Position numbers and translations under genes: made by a program. Under the pieces are notes generated by a model. The model ran no database searches. It was not told where the DNA came from and was given only the letters and a program-made list of their open reading frames with translations. From Pseudomonas sputi (GTDB lineage: Bacteria > Pseudomonadota > Gammaproteobacteria > Pseudomonadales > Pseudomonadaceae): DNA of 64,000 nt. The DNA lies in the NCBI RefSeq assembly GCF_021603585.1, contig NZ_BQHI01000008.1:165973-229972 (forward strand). The letters run 5' to 3'. Within the stretch, counting starts at the first letter, position 1. The number at the start of each line of letters is the position of its first letter. This document shows positions 32,636-41,425 of the stretch, in pieces.

Positions 32636-33547
32636 TCACTGCGGCAGCTGCTCGACCAGAAAATCGATGAAAGCCCTGACGCGCAGCGGCATGTGGCGAT
32701 TTTGCGGGTACAGCAAGGTGAACGGCCGCGAGCGTCCGCCGTAGGGTTTGAGCACTTCCACCAGCGAGCCGTCGGCCAGTTCCTTTTCGACAATGAAGCG
32801 ATAGGTCTGGAACAACCCGGCGCCGTGTCTGGCCAGGGTCACGCCACCGAGCACGTCATCGGAGCAGCAGAAATTGCCCTCGGCGAGGATTTCCCGTGGC
32901 GCGTCTTCCTCATAGAACAGCCAAGTGATCCGCCGCCCGCTGCTGGGCAACTCGTACTGAATGCATTCGTGCTGTTCGAGGTCTTCGAGGGTCTGCGGGG
33001 TGCCGGCGCGTTTGAGGTAGTCGGGGCTGGCGACCATCACCAGCGCTGCGTCTTCCAGATGCCGGGCGATCAGGCCGGAATCGGGAATCGCCCGCACGCG
33101 GATCGCCATGTCGTAGCCTTCGCCGACGAAGTCGATGTTGCGGTTGCTGATGTGCATGTCGACCTTCACTTGCGGGAATCGCGCGCGAAATGCCGGCAAT
33201 AGCGGCAGGATCCGGTGATGGGCGTAGGTCGTAGGAATACTGATACGCAGTGTGCCGGACGGTTCCTGCTGCTGCCCCATGACTTCCCGTTGCGCCTCGA
33301 CCAGTTGCGCCAGTGCCTGACGGCATTCTTCGTAATAGCGCCGGCCGCTGTCGGTCAATTTCACGCTGCGCGTGGTGCGGGCGAACAGTCGCACGCCAAG
33401 GCGTTCCTCCATACGTGATACCGAGCGGCTTACCGCTGCCGGCGTCACCGAAGCCGCTTGCGCCGCACCGGTGAAACTGCCGCACTCGGCGGCCAGGCAA
33501 AACAACTCGATGCTGCCCAGCTGAAGATCGTCGAAGTGTCGCTGCAT
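32636..33547 (-). CDS. LysR family transcriptional regulator
   Basis: A 303-residue LysR protein. The helix-turn-helix includes CGSFTGAAQAASVTPAAVSR, and the effector domain carries the SGTLRISIPTTYAHHRILPL opening typical of the large subgroup annotated as DNA-binding transcriptional activators of unknown targets. It lies directly upstream of the aroQ promoter region in the same direction, with its stop only 11 bases from the PcaR-like box. It could regulate the quinate island or be an unrelated neighbour. The ATG at 33547 gives the normal length. Confidence 0.87.
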   Translation of the reverse strand: MQRHFDDLQLGSIELFCLAAECGSFTGAAQAASVTPAAVSRSVSRMEERLGVRLFARTTRSVKLTDSGRRYYEECRQALAQLVEAQREVMGQQQEPSGTLRISIPTTYAHHRILPLLPAFRARFPQVKVDMHISNRNIDFVGEGYDMAIRVRAIPDSGLIARHLEDAALVMVASPDYLKRAGTPQTLEDLEQHECIQYELPSSGRRITWLFYEEDAPREILAEGNFCCSDDVLGGVTLARHGAGLFQTYRFIVEKELADGSLVEVLKPYGGRSRPFTLLYPQNRHMPLRVRAFIDFLVEQLPQ

Positions 33548-33751
33548 GATTGGTTACACCGGGGAATGAGTCTTCGTATGTAGCAAATGCGCGGCTGCTG
33601 CGAAAGAACTGCTTACCATTTTGCGCGGGGCTTTGCCGAATCCCGCACTAGGCTCGAAAACGTAATGGCCATTGAGGGCAACGATGCCGATGGTCGGAAT
33701 TGTCAGGGAATGGCAGTTTTCGAAACTCTTTAACCTAACGGATGGGTTAGC

Positions 33752-34180
33752 ATGAAAGTGTGCAGTTACAAGGGATTGTCGGTGGTGATCATGCTGCGAG
33801 ACGAACATTGTCCGCCCCATGCGCACGTGGATTCAGGTGCTTGGAGTGCCCGCTTCAAATTCAGCTTCTGGCACAACGGCGTGGAGTTGTGGGATGTGGT
33901 ACCCCTGTCGCGCCGGCCACCGATTGCCGTGCTTGAGGGGCTGCGCCAGTCGCTTCGTCAAACCGATCATCTGCGGCGGGCTCGCCGAATCTGGTGGACT
34001 CGCTTGCAGACGGCGTGTCTCGATAATCAATGGTGGGACGGGGATTCGAACGAAGTGGCCGTCATGCACGAAGTCACCGGTGCGACCTTCAGAATCGGAT
34101 CGGCGTATTACGAACCGGAAGAAAACAAAACCCTGCTGGCCCTGGTCGGTGCTCAGGAAGGTGTGGAGATCGAACTATGA
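33752..34180 (+). CDS. DUF4160-type small protein
   Basis: A 142-residue protein. It contains the DUF4160-like core VVIMLRDEHCPPHAHVDSGA, where the usual DEHNPPHFHV pattern is recognisable, followed by a Trp-rich middle (WSARFKFSFWHNGVELWDVV). It overlaps the next gene by four bases (ATGA). DUF4160 and DUF2442 genes often occur as such pairs and are listed as putative toxin-antitoxin-like modules, but no activity is established. The first half of the family pattern is clear; the C-terminal extension is longer than usual. Confidence 0.7.
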   Translation: MKVCSYKGLSVVIMLRDEHCPPHAHVDSGAWSARFKFSFWHNGVELWDVVPLSRRPPIAVLEGLRQSLRQTDHLRRARRIWWTRLQTACLDNQWWDGDSNEVAVMHEVTGATFRIGSAYYEPEENKTLLALVGAQEGVEIEL

Positions 34181-34623
34181 AAACAGTAAAGGCCGGTTTG
34201 CAGGCTGATCGACCGGTGACGGAAGAGCGTCTCGATGAAGCTGTCGATCGCGGGGGGCTGCGGCGACGCAGCAGCCTGCAAGCCGTGTCGGTGGCCTTTG
34301 AGAAACCGTGCCTGGCGATTCGCTTCGAGGACGACAGTGGCGTGCTTTTGCCAGTGAACCTTTACCGCGAGTTCGATGATTTCGAGCCGCAAGACTTCAG
34401 CGGATTGAATGTGGGCTTCGCCGGCACCGCGTTGTGCCACGACGGCAAGGACCTGCAGGTTTCCATCGCCGGCATGATCTCGGCCAGTCAGCCATTGATG
34501 GCCATGGCCGCTTCGGTGATCGCCTCGCGCAATGGTCGTCAGAGCAGCACCGCGAAGGCCGAAGCTGCACGAGCCAACGGCCGGAAGGGCGGGCGTCCAC
34601 GTAAAGTCGATCCCGTGCCATGA
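34177..34623 (+). CDS. DUF2442 domain-containing protein
   Basis: A 148-residue protein. A DUF2442-like core (VAFEKPCLAIRFEDDSGVLL, VNLYREFDDF) sits in the middle, where short strands match sequence-dependent annotation of this family. The C-terminus is an AT-hook-like basic tail (ARANGRKGGRPRKVDP), which suggests DNA binding. Its start overlaps the DUF4160 gene stop, so the two are co-translated. In the toxin-antitoxin reading this would be the DNA-binding antitoxin (inference). A strong terminator follows the stop. Confidence 0.72.
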   Translation: MKTVKAGLQADRPVTEERLDEAVDRGGLRRRSSLQAVSVAFEKPCLAIRFEDDSGVLLPVNLYREFDDFEPQDFSGLNVGFAGTALCHDGKDLQVSIAGMISASQPLMAMAASVIASRNGRQSSTAKAEAARANGRKGGRPRKVDPVP

Positions 34624-34631
34624 GCAGGTAC

Positions 34632-34658
34632 AAAAAAGCCGTCCCTCAGGACGGCTTT
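34632..34658. terminator. Bidirectional intrinsic terminator
   Basis: AAAGCCGTCC and GGACGGCTTT pair around CTCA with an A-tract to the left. It serves the DUF2442 gene and the convergent trmA. Confidence 0.85.
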
Positions 34659-34678
34659 CTCGTGTCTGGCACCTGCGA

Positions 34679-35758
34679 TCAGCGGCGGGTCAGCAACACG
34701 CCGGATTCCATGTGGTGGGTCCACGGGAACTGGTCGAACAGCGCACAGCGGGTGATGCGGTGCGTGTCGTGCAGTTGGGCGATGTTGGCCGCCAGTGTCT
34801 CGGGGTTGCAGGAGATGTACAGGATGTTGTCGAAGCGACGGGTCAGTTCGCAGGTGTCGGGGTCCATGCCGGCCCGTGGCGGGTCGACGAACACGCTGCC
34901 GAACTCGTAGCTTTTCAGGTCGATACCGTGCAGGCGACGGAACGGGCGAACTTCGTTCAGGGCTTCGGTCAGCTCTTCGGCGGACAGGCGCACGAGGGTG
35001 ACGTTATCCACAGCGTTTTCGGCCAGGTTGCTCAAGGCGGCGTTGACTGAGGTCTTGCTGATTTCCGTGGCCAGCACTTTGCGTACTCGAGTCGCCAGCG
35101 GCAGGGTGAAGTTGCCGTTGCCGCAGTACAGCTCCAGCAGATCGTCACTGCGATCGCCCAGTGCTTCGTAGGCCCAGTTGAGCATTTTCTGGTTGACGGT
35201 GCCGTTGGGCTGGGTGAACGCGCCTTCCGGCTGGCGATAGCTGAACGTGCGGCCGCCGACGTCGAGCTTCTCGACCACGTAATCAAGGCCGAGCACTTCG
35301 CGCTTGCCCTTGGAGCGACCGATGATACTGACGCCCAGATCCGTTGCCAGTCTGGTCGCCGCCGCATGCCAGTGCTCGTCCAGCGGACGGTGATAGCACA
35401 GGGTGATTATCGCGTCGCCGGCCAGGGTGGTCAGAAACTCCACCTGGAACAGCTTGTGGCTCAGCGCCGCGCTGGCCTGCCACGCCGCCTTCAATTGCGG
35501 CATGAGCTGGTTGATGCGCAGGCTGGCGATCGGAAATTCTTCGATCAGGATCGGCGTGCGTTTGTCGTCCTGGGAAAACATCGCGTAATGCCGCTCACCG
35601 GCCTCGCGCCACAGCCGGAATTCGGCGCGCAGGCGGAAGTTCTGCAACGGCGAGTCGAACACCATTGGCTCCGGTGCATCGAACGGGGCCAGCAGGTCAC
35701 GCAAGCGCGTGACCTTGTCTTCGAGTTGTGCGGCGTAGGCCTGGGAATCAAAAGTCAT
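34679..35758 (-). CDS. trmA: tRNA (uracil-5-)-methyltransferase
   Basis: A 359-residue TrmA that makes m5U54 in the T loop of tRNAs with SAM. The SAM site is [16 protein letters not shown], and the catalytic cysteine is in [15 protein letters not shown] with the upstream VDPPRAGMD loop. The N-terminal region [20 protein letters not shown] is typical of the TrmA branch. No FeS cysteine cluster is present, which separates it from RlmD. The ATG at 35758 overlaps the purine permease stop in an ATGA, so translation should be coupled to that gene. Confidence 0.95.
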   Translation of the reverse strand: MTFDSQAYAAQLEDKVTRLRDLLAPFDAPEPMVFDSPLQNFRLRAEFRLWREAGERHYAMFSQDDKRTPILIEEFPIASLRINQLMPQLKAAWQASAALSHKLFQVEFLTTLAGDAIITLCYHRPLDEHWHAAATRLATDLGVSIIGRSKGKREVLGLDYVVEKLDVGGRTFSYRQPEGAFTQPNGTVNQKMLNWAYEALGDRSDDLLELYCGNGNFTLPLATRVRKVLATEISKTSVNAALSNLAENAVDNVTLVRLSAEELTEALNEVRPFRRLHGIDLKSYEFGSVFVDPPRAGMDPDTCELTRRFDNILYISCNPETLAANIAQLHDTHRITRCALFDQFPWTHHMESGVLLTRR

Positions 35759-37050
35759 GCGTTGAACCAACCCAGCTTGATCACGAACAGAATCGACAGG
35801 ATCACCAGCGCCGGGTTCAGCTCACGGGCGCGGCCGGACAGCAGTTTGATCGCAGTCCAGGCGATGAAGCCGAAGGCGATGCCGTTGGCGATGGAATAGG
35901 TGAAAGGCATCGCCAGGGCGGTGACCACGACCGGCGCGGCGACGGTGATGTCTTCCCAGTCTATTTCCGCCAGGCCCGAAGTCATCAGCACGGCGACGAA
36001 CAGCAGCGCAGGTGCGGTGGCGAAGGCCGGTACGCTGGAGGCCAGCGGCGAGAAGAACAGCGCCAGCAGGAACAGGATCGCGACGACGATGGCGGTCAGG
36101 CCGGTGCGGCCGCCGGCACTCACGCCTGCAGCGGATTCGATGTAGCTGGTGGTGGTCGAGGTGCCCAGCAGCGAGCCGGCCATGGCCGCCGTACTGTCGG
36201 CAATCAGCGCACGGCCCATTTTCGGCATGTGGCCGTCCTTGCCCATCAGGCCCGCGCGCTTGGCGACGCCGATCAGGGTGCCGGAGTTGTCGAACAGGTC
36301 GACGAACAGGAAGGCGAAGATCACGCTGACCAGGCCGATGTCCAGGGCGCCCTTGATGTCCAGTTGCAGGAAGGTCGGGGCCAGCGAAGGTGGCATCGAG
36401 GTCACGCCGCCGAACGGGGTGAAGCCCATGACGATCGAGACGATGGTCACCGCGAGAATGCCGATCAGCACCGCGCCGCGCACTTTCAGGGCTTCAAGGG
36501 CAACGATCAGGGCGAAACCGAGGGTGGCGAGGATCGGAGCCGGTTGTTTCAGGTCACCGAGGCCGACCATGGTCGCCGGGTTGCTGACCACAATGCCGGC
36601 GTTGTGCAGGGCGATCAGTGCCAGGAACAGGCCGATACCGGCGGCAATCGCCGAGCGCAAAGGCAGCGGGATGCTGTTGATGATCCATTCACGGATGCGG
36701 AAGATCGACAGCAGGAAGAAGCACACCGCCGAGATGAACACCGCGCCCAGCGCCACTTGCCAGGTGTGGCCCATGTGCAGCACGACGGTGTAGGTGAAGA
36801 AGGCGTTCAGACCCATGCCTGGGGCAAGGGCGATCGGGTAGTTGGCGATCAGGCCCATGACCGTGGAACCGATGGCGGCTGCCAGGCACGTGGCGACGAA
36901 CACCGCGCCTTTGTCCATGCCGGTCTCGCCGAGGATGCTCGGGTTGACGAACAGAATGTAGGCCATGGCCAGGAAGGTCGTGACGCCCGCGAGAATCTCG
37001 GTCCGCACGTTGGTGTTGTGTGCCTTGAGTTGAAACAGCCTTTCCAGCAT
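35755..37050 (-). CDS. NCS2 family (AzgA-like) purine permease
   Basis: A 431-residue inner-membrane permease with twelve or more helices. It starts [20 protein letters not shown] then [20 protein letters not shown], the hallmark of AzgA/GhxP/PurP adenine-guanine-hypoxanthine permeases. The conserved [12 protein letters not shown] (helix 3) and [16 protein letters not shown] (helix 10) regions hold the purine-binding residues. It imports purine bases by proton symport. The start has GGGGAG upstream. It is followed, in overlap, by trmA. Confidence 0.92.
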   Translation of the reverse strand: MLERLFQLKAHNTNVRTEILAGVTTFLAMAYILFVNPSILGETGMDKGAVFVATCLAAAIGSTVMGLIANYPIALAPGMGLNAFFTYTVVLHMGHTWQVALGAVFISAVCFFLLSIFRIREWIINSIPLPLRSAIAAGIGLFLALIALHNAGIVVSNPATMVGLGDLKQPAPILATLGFALIVALEALKVRGAVLIGILAVTIVSIVMGFTPFGGVTSMPPSLAPTFLQLDIKGALDIGLVSVIFAFLFVDLFDNSGTLIGVAKRAGLMGKDGHMPKMGRALIADSTAAMAGSLLGTSTTTSYIESAAGVSAGGRTGLTAIVVAILFLLALFFSPLASSVPAFATAPALLFVAVLMTSGLAEIDWEDITVAAPVVVTALAMPFTYSIANGIAFGFIAWTAIKLLSGRARELNPALVILSILFVIKLGWFNA

Positions 37051-37270
37051 GTCTGCTCCCCGTGGCGCGCGTGGCGCCGTGAATGTATCGACCTCAACAG
37101 CAAAGCACAGACCGTCGCAAGCGCCTGGAAAATTGTGGTGGGCCGGAAAAAGCCGCGCATCATACCAGCAGCGTGAGGAAGATGGCGGATGTTGGTGTCG
37201 ATCGTCGGCGAAGTTTTGCACCACGGCCAAGTACGCCATACTGCGCGCTGTTTTTTCGGGGATGAATCGC

Positions 37271-37720
37271 ATGAACAAGGGTTGGATGAAGACCGCCGGA
37301 CTGATGGCCTTGTGGCTGGTGGGGGCTCCGGCGGCACTCGCGGCGTCGGCACCGCCATTGAGCGAGGTGAAAGTCATCAAGGTTCAGTCGTCGTCCTGCG
37401 GGCTCGAAGACATTACCGATGGCCAGGTGCAGACCCGCTGTGATCACAGTGCGCCGGGCATCAAGGTGTACGTGCTGGAAATCGGCTACGGCCAGAGCCA
37501 GCCTCAGGCGTCGCTCGACGGCTTTGAAGTGAACGGTACCCGGAGCCCGGTCTGTGCCTTCGATAACGGCAACCTGACCGAATGCACGCCTGGCAACAAA
37601 ACCGTCGGCTCGCTGTACACCTTCGATCTGGCGGCCCGTCAGGAAGGTACCTTTACCTTCAGCAATACGTCGATCAACGCCCCGCGCAACACGATGTCCA
37701 CCCAGCTTTACATCAAGTAA
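37271..37720 (+). CDS. Secreted small protein, DUF4879/YolA-like
   Basis: A 149-residue protein with a signal peptide (WMKTAGLMALWLVGAPAALA). The mature part carries four cysteines (SSCGLED, TRCDHSAPG, PVCAFDN, TECTPGN) likely to form two disulfides and a beta-rich sequence (VYVLEIGYGQSQPQASLDGF). It resembles the DUF4879/YolA family of secreted proteins of unknown function, from recognition only. The start could be ATG 37262 or 37271; GGGG lies nine bases before the second. The gene is divergent from the purine permease. Confidence 0.72.
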   Translation: MNKGWMKTAGLMALWLVGAPAALAASAPPLSEVKVIKVQSSSCGLEDITDGQVQTRCDHSAPGIKVYVLEIGYGQSQPQASLDGFEVNGTRSPVCAFDNGNLTECTPGNKTVGSLYTFDLAARQEGTFTFSNTSINAPRNTMSTQLYIK

Positions 37721-37778
37721 CGGCGGTCGCCGAACGGGGCCGGGCAAAGCTGACTACGCTTTAAGGATCACCCAGCGG

Positions 37779-38339
37779 ATGGCGCCCATGACCTTTAGAG
37801 CCCTGATTACCCTCGCCGAGGGCATCGATGATCTGCAATGCGTGACCCTGATCGACGTGCTGCGCCGGGCCGGCGTCGAAGTGGTGGCGGCCAGCATCGA
37901 AGGCCGACGCATGCTGACCTGCGCCCGAGGTACGCGGCTGACCGCCGACGGTATGCTCATTGATGTGCTGGCCCAGACCTTCGACCTGATCGTTCTGCCC
38001 GGTGGCGCTGTCGGCGCGCAACACTTGGCCGCGCACCAGCCCTTGCAGCAATTGCTCAAGAACCAGGCCAGCGCCGGACGCCTGTTCGCCGCCATCGCCG
38101 AAACCCCGGCCATCGCCCTGCAAAGCTTCGGCGTCCTGCGCCAGCGCCGCATGACTTGTTTGCCCGCCACCAGCCATAACCTCTTCGGTTGCACGTTTGT
38201 CGATCAACCGGTGGTAGTCGACGGCAACTGCATCACCGCCCAGGGCTCCGGCGCCGCGCTGGCATTTGCCCTGACACTGGTCGAGCAACTGGCGGGCAAA
38301 GCTGTCAGAGCGAAGGTGGCGGGGGAGTTGCTGGCCTGA
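37779..38339 (+). CDS. DJ-1/PfpI family protein lacking the usual nucleophilic cysteine
   Basis: A 186-residue DJ-1 fold protein. The elbow glutamate is in TLAEGIDDLQ and VLPGGAVGAQHLAAHQPL matches the family's central region. Where YajL/DJ-1 proteins have AAICAAP, this one reads AAIAETPAIAL, so the catalytic cysteine is replaced by alanine. C-terminal QGSGAALAFALTLVEQLAG is normal. The protein is complete and otherwise conserved, so it may be a chaperone-like or ligand-binding version without hydrolase or deglycase chemistry. The start at ATG 37779 and an alternative ATG nine bases on are both possible. Confidence 0.82.
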   Translation: MAPMTFRALITLAEGIDDLQCVTLIDVLRRAGVEVVAASIEGRRMLTCARGTRLTADGMLIDVLAQTFDLIVLPGGAVGAQHLAAHQPLQQLLKNQASAGRLFAAIAETPAIALQSFGVLRQRRMTCLPATSHNLFGCTFVDQPVVVDGNCITAQGSGAALAFALTLVEQLAGKAVRAKVAGELLA

Positions 38340-38346
38340 GAGCGTT

Positions 38347-39585
38347 TCAGGCCTTCACCTCTTCTACCGGCACATGCATCCGGTCGCGGTTGGCCAGGGT
38401 CGGGAACAGTTTGATCCAGGTTCCGGTCACCACCAGCGTGCCTATGCCGCCCATCACCACCGCCGGCACGGTGCCAAACCAGTGAGCGGTGAGACCGGAT
38501 TCGAACTCGCCCAGCTGGTTCGAGGCGCCGATGAACAAGCCGTTCACCGCGCTGACCCGGCCGCGCATTTCGTCGGGGGTTTCCAGTTGCACGAAGGAGG
38601 CGCGGATCACCATGCTGATCATGTCCGCCGCGCCCAGCACCACCAGCACCGCCAACGAAAACCAGAACGAGGTCGACAGGCCGAAGGCAATGGTGGCCAC
38701 ACCGAACACACCGACGGCAGTGAACATCACCCGACCGACATTTCGCTCAACGGCAAACCGCGCCAGGAACAGCGACATCATCAACGCGCCGACCGCCGGT
38801 GCCGAGCGCAGCAACCCGAGGCCCCACGGCCCGGTCAGCAGGATGTCCTTTGCGAACACCGGCAACAGCGCCGTGGCGCCACCCAGCAGCACGGCGAACA
38901 GATCCAGTGAAATCGCCCCGAGAATGTCCGGACGGCTGCGAATGAAGCGGATCCCCGCCAGCAACGAGTCCAGCGTCGCCTTGCCTTTGTTCAGCGGGGT
39001 TTGTCGGGCAGGCAGGTTGAGCATCAACGTACAGGCGATGACATACAGAATGACCGTCGGGCCATAGACCCACACGCTGCCGAAGGCATAGAGCAGACCG
39101 CCGAGCGCCGGGGCGACGATGGTGGCCGATTGCTGCGCCGATTGCGCAGCGGCAACCGCCCGTGGAAACAGCGCGCTGGGTACGATGCTCGGCAGCAGCG
39201 CCTGGGTGGTCGGCATTTCGAAGGAGCGCGCGGCACCCAGCAGGAACGCCAGGATAAAGATCATTTCCCGGGTGACATGGTCAGTGGCGCTGCCGATGGC
39301 CAGTGCCAGGGCGATCAGGGCTTGCAACGACTGGCAGACCGCCGCGACTCTGCGCCGGTCGTAGCGATCGGCAACGTGGCCGGTGTGCAGCATGAACAGT
39401 ACGCGTGGAGCGAATTCCACCAGCCCGACCAGACCCAGGTCGAGCACATTGCCGGTCAGTTGATAGAGGTTCCAGCCGATCGCCACGGTGAGCATCTGAA
39501 AACCGCTGGCGGTGAAGATCCGGGCAAACCAGAACGCAACAAAGGGACGGTGGTGACGTAACAGCAAGGGCTCTTGGCTGGGCAT
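38347..39585 (-). CDS. MFS transporter, EntS-like (MFS_3)
   Basis: A 412-residue MFS protein with twelve helices. It starts with LLLRHHRPFVAFWFARIFTA and has the loop-2/3 signature GHVADRYDRRRVAAV. Its ETPDEMRGRVSAVNGLFIGA segment is characteristic of the MFS_3 family, which includes the enterobactin exporter EntS. A siderophore or drug export role is possible but there are no siderophore genes nearby. I prefer the ATG at 39585; the frame stays open to 39699 but the added residues are not membrane-protein-like. Confidence 0.85.
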   Translation of the reverse strand: MPSQEPLLLRHHRPFVAFWFARIFTASGFQMLTVAIGWNLYQLTGNVLDLGLVGLVEFAPRVLFMLHTGHVADRYDRRRVAAVCQSLQALIALALAIGSATDHVTREMIFILAFLLGAARSFEMPTTQALLPSIVPSALFPRAVAAAQSAQQSATIVAPALGGLLYAFGSVWVYGPTVILYVIACTLMLNLPARQTPLNKGKATLDSLLAGIRFIRSRPDILGAISLDLFAVLLGGATALLPVFAKDILLTGPWGLGLLRSAPAVGALMMSLFLARFAVERNVGRVMFTAVGVFGVATIAFGLSTSFWFSLAVLVVLGAADMISMVIRASFVQLETPDEMRGRVSAVNGLFIGASNQLGEFESGLTAHWFGTVPAVVMGGIGTLVVTGTWIKLFPTLANRDRMHVPVEEVKA

Positions 39586-39813
39586 CTGCGGGTCGGTCTT
39601 GATCGAGGGGAACCGCGAGATTATCACCAGTCTGTAACAGGAAGTTGCTATGACAGAAAATTTAGTTAGCCAGACATCGATTTTTCCGAGTCCCGACACC
39701 GAACGCGGCCAAGGATGTATTTCACGGCGTTGCCAGGACTGTGAGGCAACTTGTCACGCGGCAAAAGACCACGCAGTTCTCCGTCGGAAATGGGACTACT
39801 CTTTCAACGTTGA

Positions 39814-39827
39814 TTGATCCAGATCAA
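39814..39827. promoter_or_regulatory. Perfect ANR (FNR-type) box of the cio operon
   Basis: TTGATCCAGATCAA exactly fits the FNR/ANR consensus TTGAT-N4-ATCAA. It lies 159 bases before the cioA start, so low-oxygen control of the cio operon is expected. The rest of the 400-base gap (39586-39985) shows no gene. Confidence 0.75.
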
Positions 39828-39985
39828 GACCCATCGCGGAACTGATCCGGGACCCGTCGGCAGACTCCCTGCGTCGCGATGCCTGTAAAAAGAAGAACGA
39901 ATCCGAGTTCGCCGCACTCCATACCCGTGGGGGCAGTGGTTCAAGGCCGCCAGTCCTGGAACCGTTATCTGATAGAGGAAAGCTT

Positions 39986-41422
39986 ATGTTCGGTTTAGAG
40001 GCCCTGGATCTCGCCCGAATTCAGTTCGCGTTCACCATCTCGTTCCATATCCTGTTCCCGGCGATCACCATCGGTCTTGCGAGTTATCTCGCGGTGCTGG
40101 AAGGCCTGTGGCTGAAAACCGGCAATGACACCTACCGTGACCTCTACCATTTCTGGTCGAAGATCTTTGCCGTCAACTTCGGCATGGGCGTGGTCTCGGG
40201 GCTGGTCATGGCCTACCAGTTCGGCACCAACTGGAGCCGCTTCTCGGACTTCGCCGGTTCCGTCACCGGGCCGTTGCTGACCTATGAAGTGCTCACGGCG
40301 TTCTTCCTCGAAGCCGGTTTCCTCGGGGTGATGCTGTTCGGCTGGAACAAGGTCGGACGCGGACTGCACTTTTTTTCCACGGTAATGGTGGCCATCGGCA
40401 CACTGATTTCGACGTTCTGGATTCTCGCCTCCAACAGCTGGATGCAGACCCCGCAGGGCTTCGAGATCGTCAACGGTCAGGTCATTCCAACCGACTGGCT
40501 GGCAATCATCTTCAACCCGTCGTTCCCCTATCGCCTGATGCACATGGCGACGGCGGCGTTCGTCGCGACGGCTTTCTTCGTCGGCTCGTCGGCAGCCTGG
40601 CACTTGCTGCGCGGCAAGGACAACCCGGCGATCCGCACCATGCTGTCGATGGCGATGTGGATGGCGCTGATCGTCGCGCCGATCCAGGCGGTCATCGGCG
40701 ACTTCCATGGCCTCAATACCCTTAAACACCAACCGGCGAAGATCGCCGCGATCGAAGGTCACTGGGAAAACGTCGGCAACGAAGCGACGCCGCTGATCCT
40801 GTTCGGCTGGCCGGACATGAAGGAAGAGAAAACCAAATTCGCCGTGGAGATTCCTTACCTCGGCAGCCTGATCCTGACCCACTCGCTGGACAAACAGGTG
40901 CCGGCACTCAAGGAGTTTCCGCCAGAAGACCGGCCGAATTCGACCATCGTGTTCTGGTCGTTCCGGATCATGGTCGGCCTCGGTTTCCTGATGATCTTCA
41001 CCGGCCTCTGGAGCCTTTGGCTGCGCAAGCGCGACACGCTCTACACGTCGCGGCCGTTCCTGTACCTGGCGTTGTGGATGGGGCCGTCCGGTCTGATTGC
41101 GATCCTGGCGGGCTGGTTCACCACTGAAATCGGTCGCCAGCCGTGGGTGGTCTACGGACTGATGCGCACGGCCGATGCGTCGTCCAATCACAGCTTCATG
41201 CAGATGAGCATCACGCTGATCATGTTCGTGGTGGTGTATTTCGCGCTGTTCGGTGCGGGGCTGGGCTACATGATGCGCCTGGTGCGCAAAGGGCCGAAGA
41301 CCGACGAAGGCAAGGAAACCAATGAAGGTGGTCCTGGCCAGAAACGCACGCCGGCCCGTCCGTTGTCCGCTGCCGACGACGATGGCGCCGAACACGACCG
41401 CAGCCTGACCAAGGAGATTTGA
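39986..41422 (+). CDS. cioA: Cyanide-insensitive terminal oxidase (cytochrome bd type), subunit I
   Basis: A 478-residue CydA-family quinol oxidase subunit with about nine membrane helices. It starts LDLARIQFAFTISFHILFPA, where the histidine is a heme ligand; the second ligand region is PYRLMHMATAAF, and GRQPWVVYGLMRT is the conserved late helix. The quinol-binding loop is short, which identifies the CioA branch rather than E. coli CydA. It oxidises ubiquinol and reduces oxygen in the inner membrane, with resistance to cyanide. GAGGAAAG precedes the ATG. cioB begins three bases after its stop. Confidence 0.95.
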   Translation: MFGLEALDLARIQFAFTISFHILFPAITIGLASYLAVLEGLWLKTGNDTYRDLYHFWSKIFAVNFGMGVVSGLVMAYQFGTNWSRFSDFAGSVTGPLLTYEVLTAFFLEAGFLGVMLFGWNKVGRGLHFFSTVMVAIGTLISTFWILASNSWMQTPQGFEIVNGQVIPTDWLAIIFNPSFPYRLMHMATAAFVATAFFVGSSAAWHLLRGKDNPAIRTMLSMAMWMALIVAPIQAVIGDFHGLNTLKHQPAKIAAIEGHWENVGNEATPLILFGWPDMKEEKTKFAVEIPYLGSLILTHSLDKQVPALKEFPPEDRPNSTIVFWSFRIMVGLGFLMIFTGLWSLWLRKRDTLYTSRPFLYLALWMGPSGLIAILAGWFTTEIGRQPWVVYGLMRTADASSNHSFMQMSITLIMFVVVYFALFGAGLGYMMRLVRKGPKTDEGKETNEGGPGQKRTPARPLSAADDDGAEHDRSLTKEI

Positions 41423-41425
41423 GTC

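Noticed and set aside
35728-37176. Plus-strand open frame of 482 codons across trmA and the purine permease
   Set aside because: It crosses the junction of two genes on the opposite strand and has a low-complexity charged composition.
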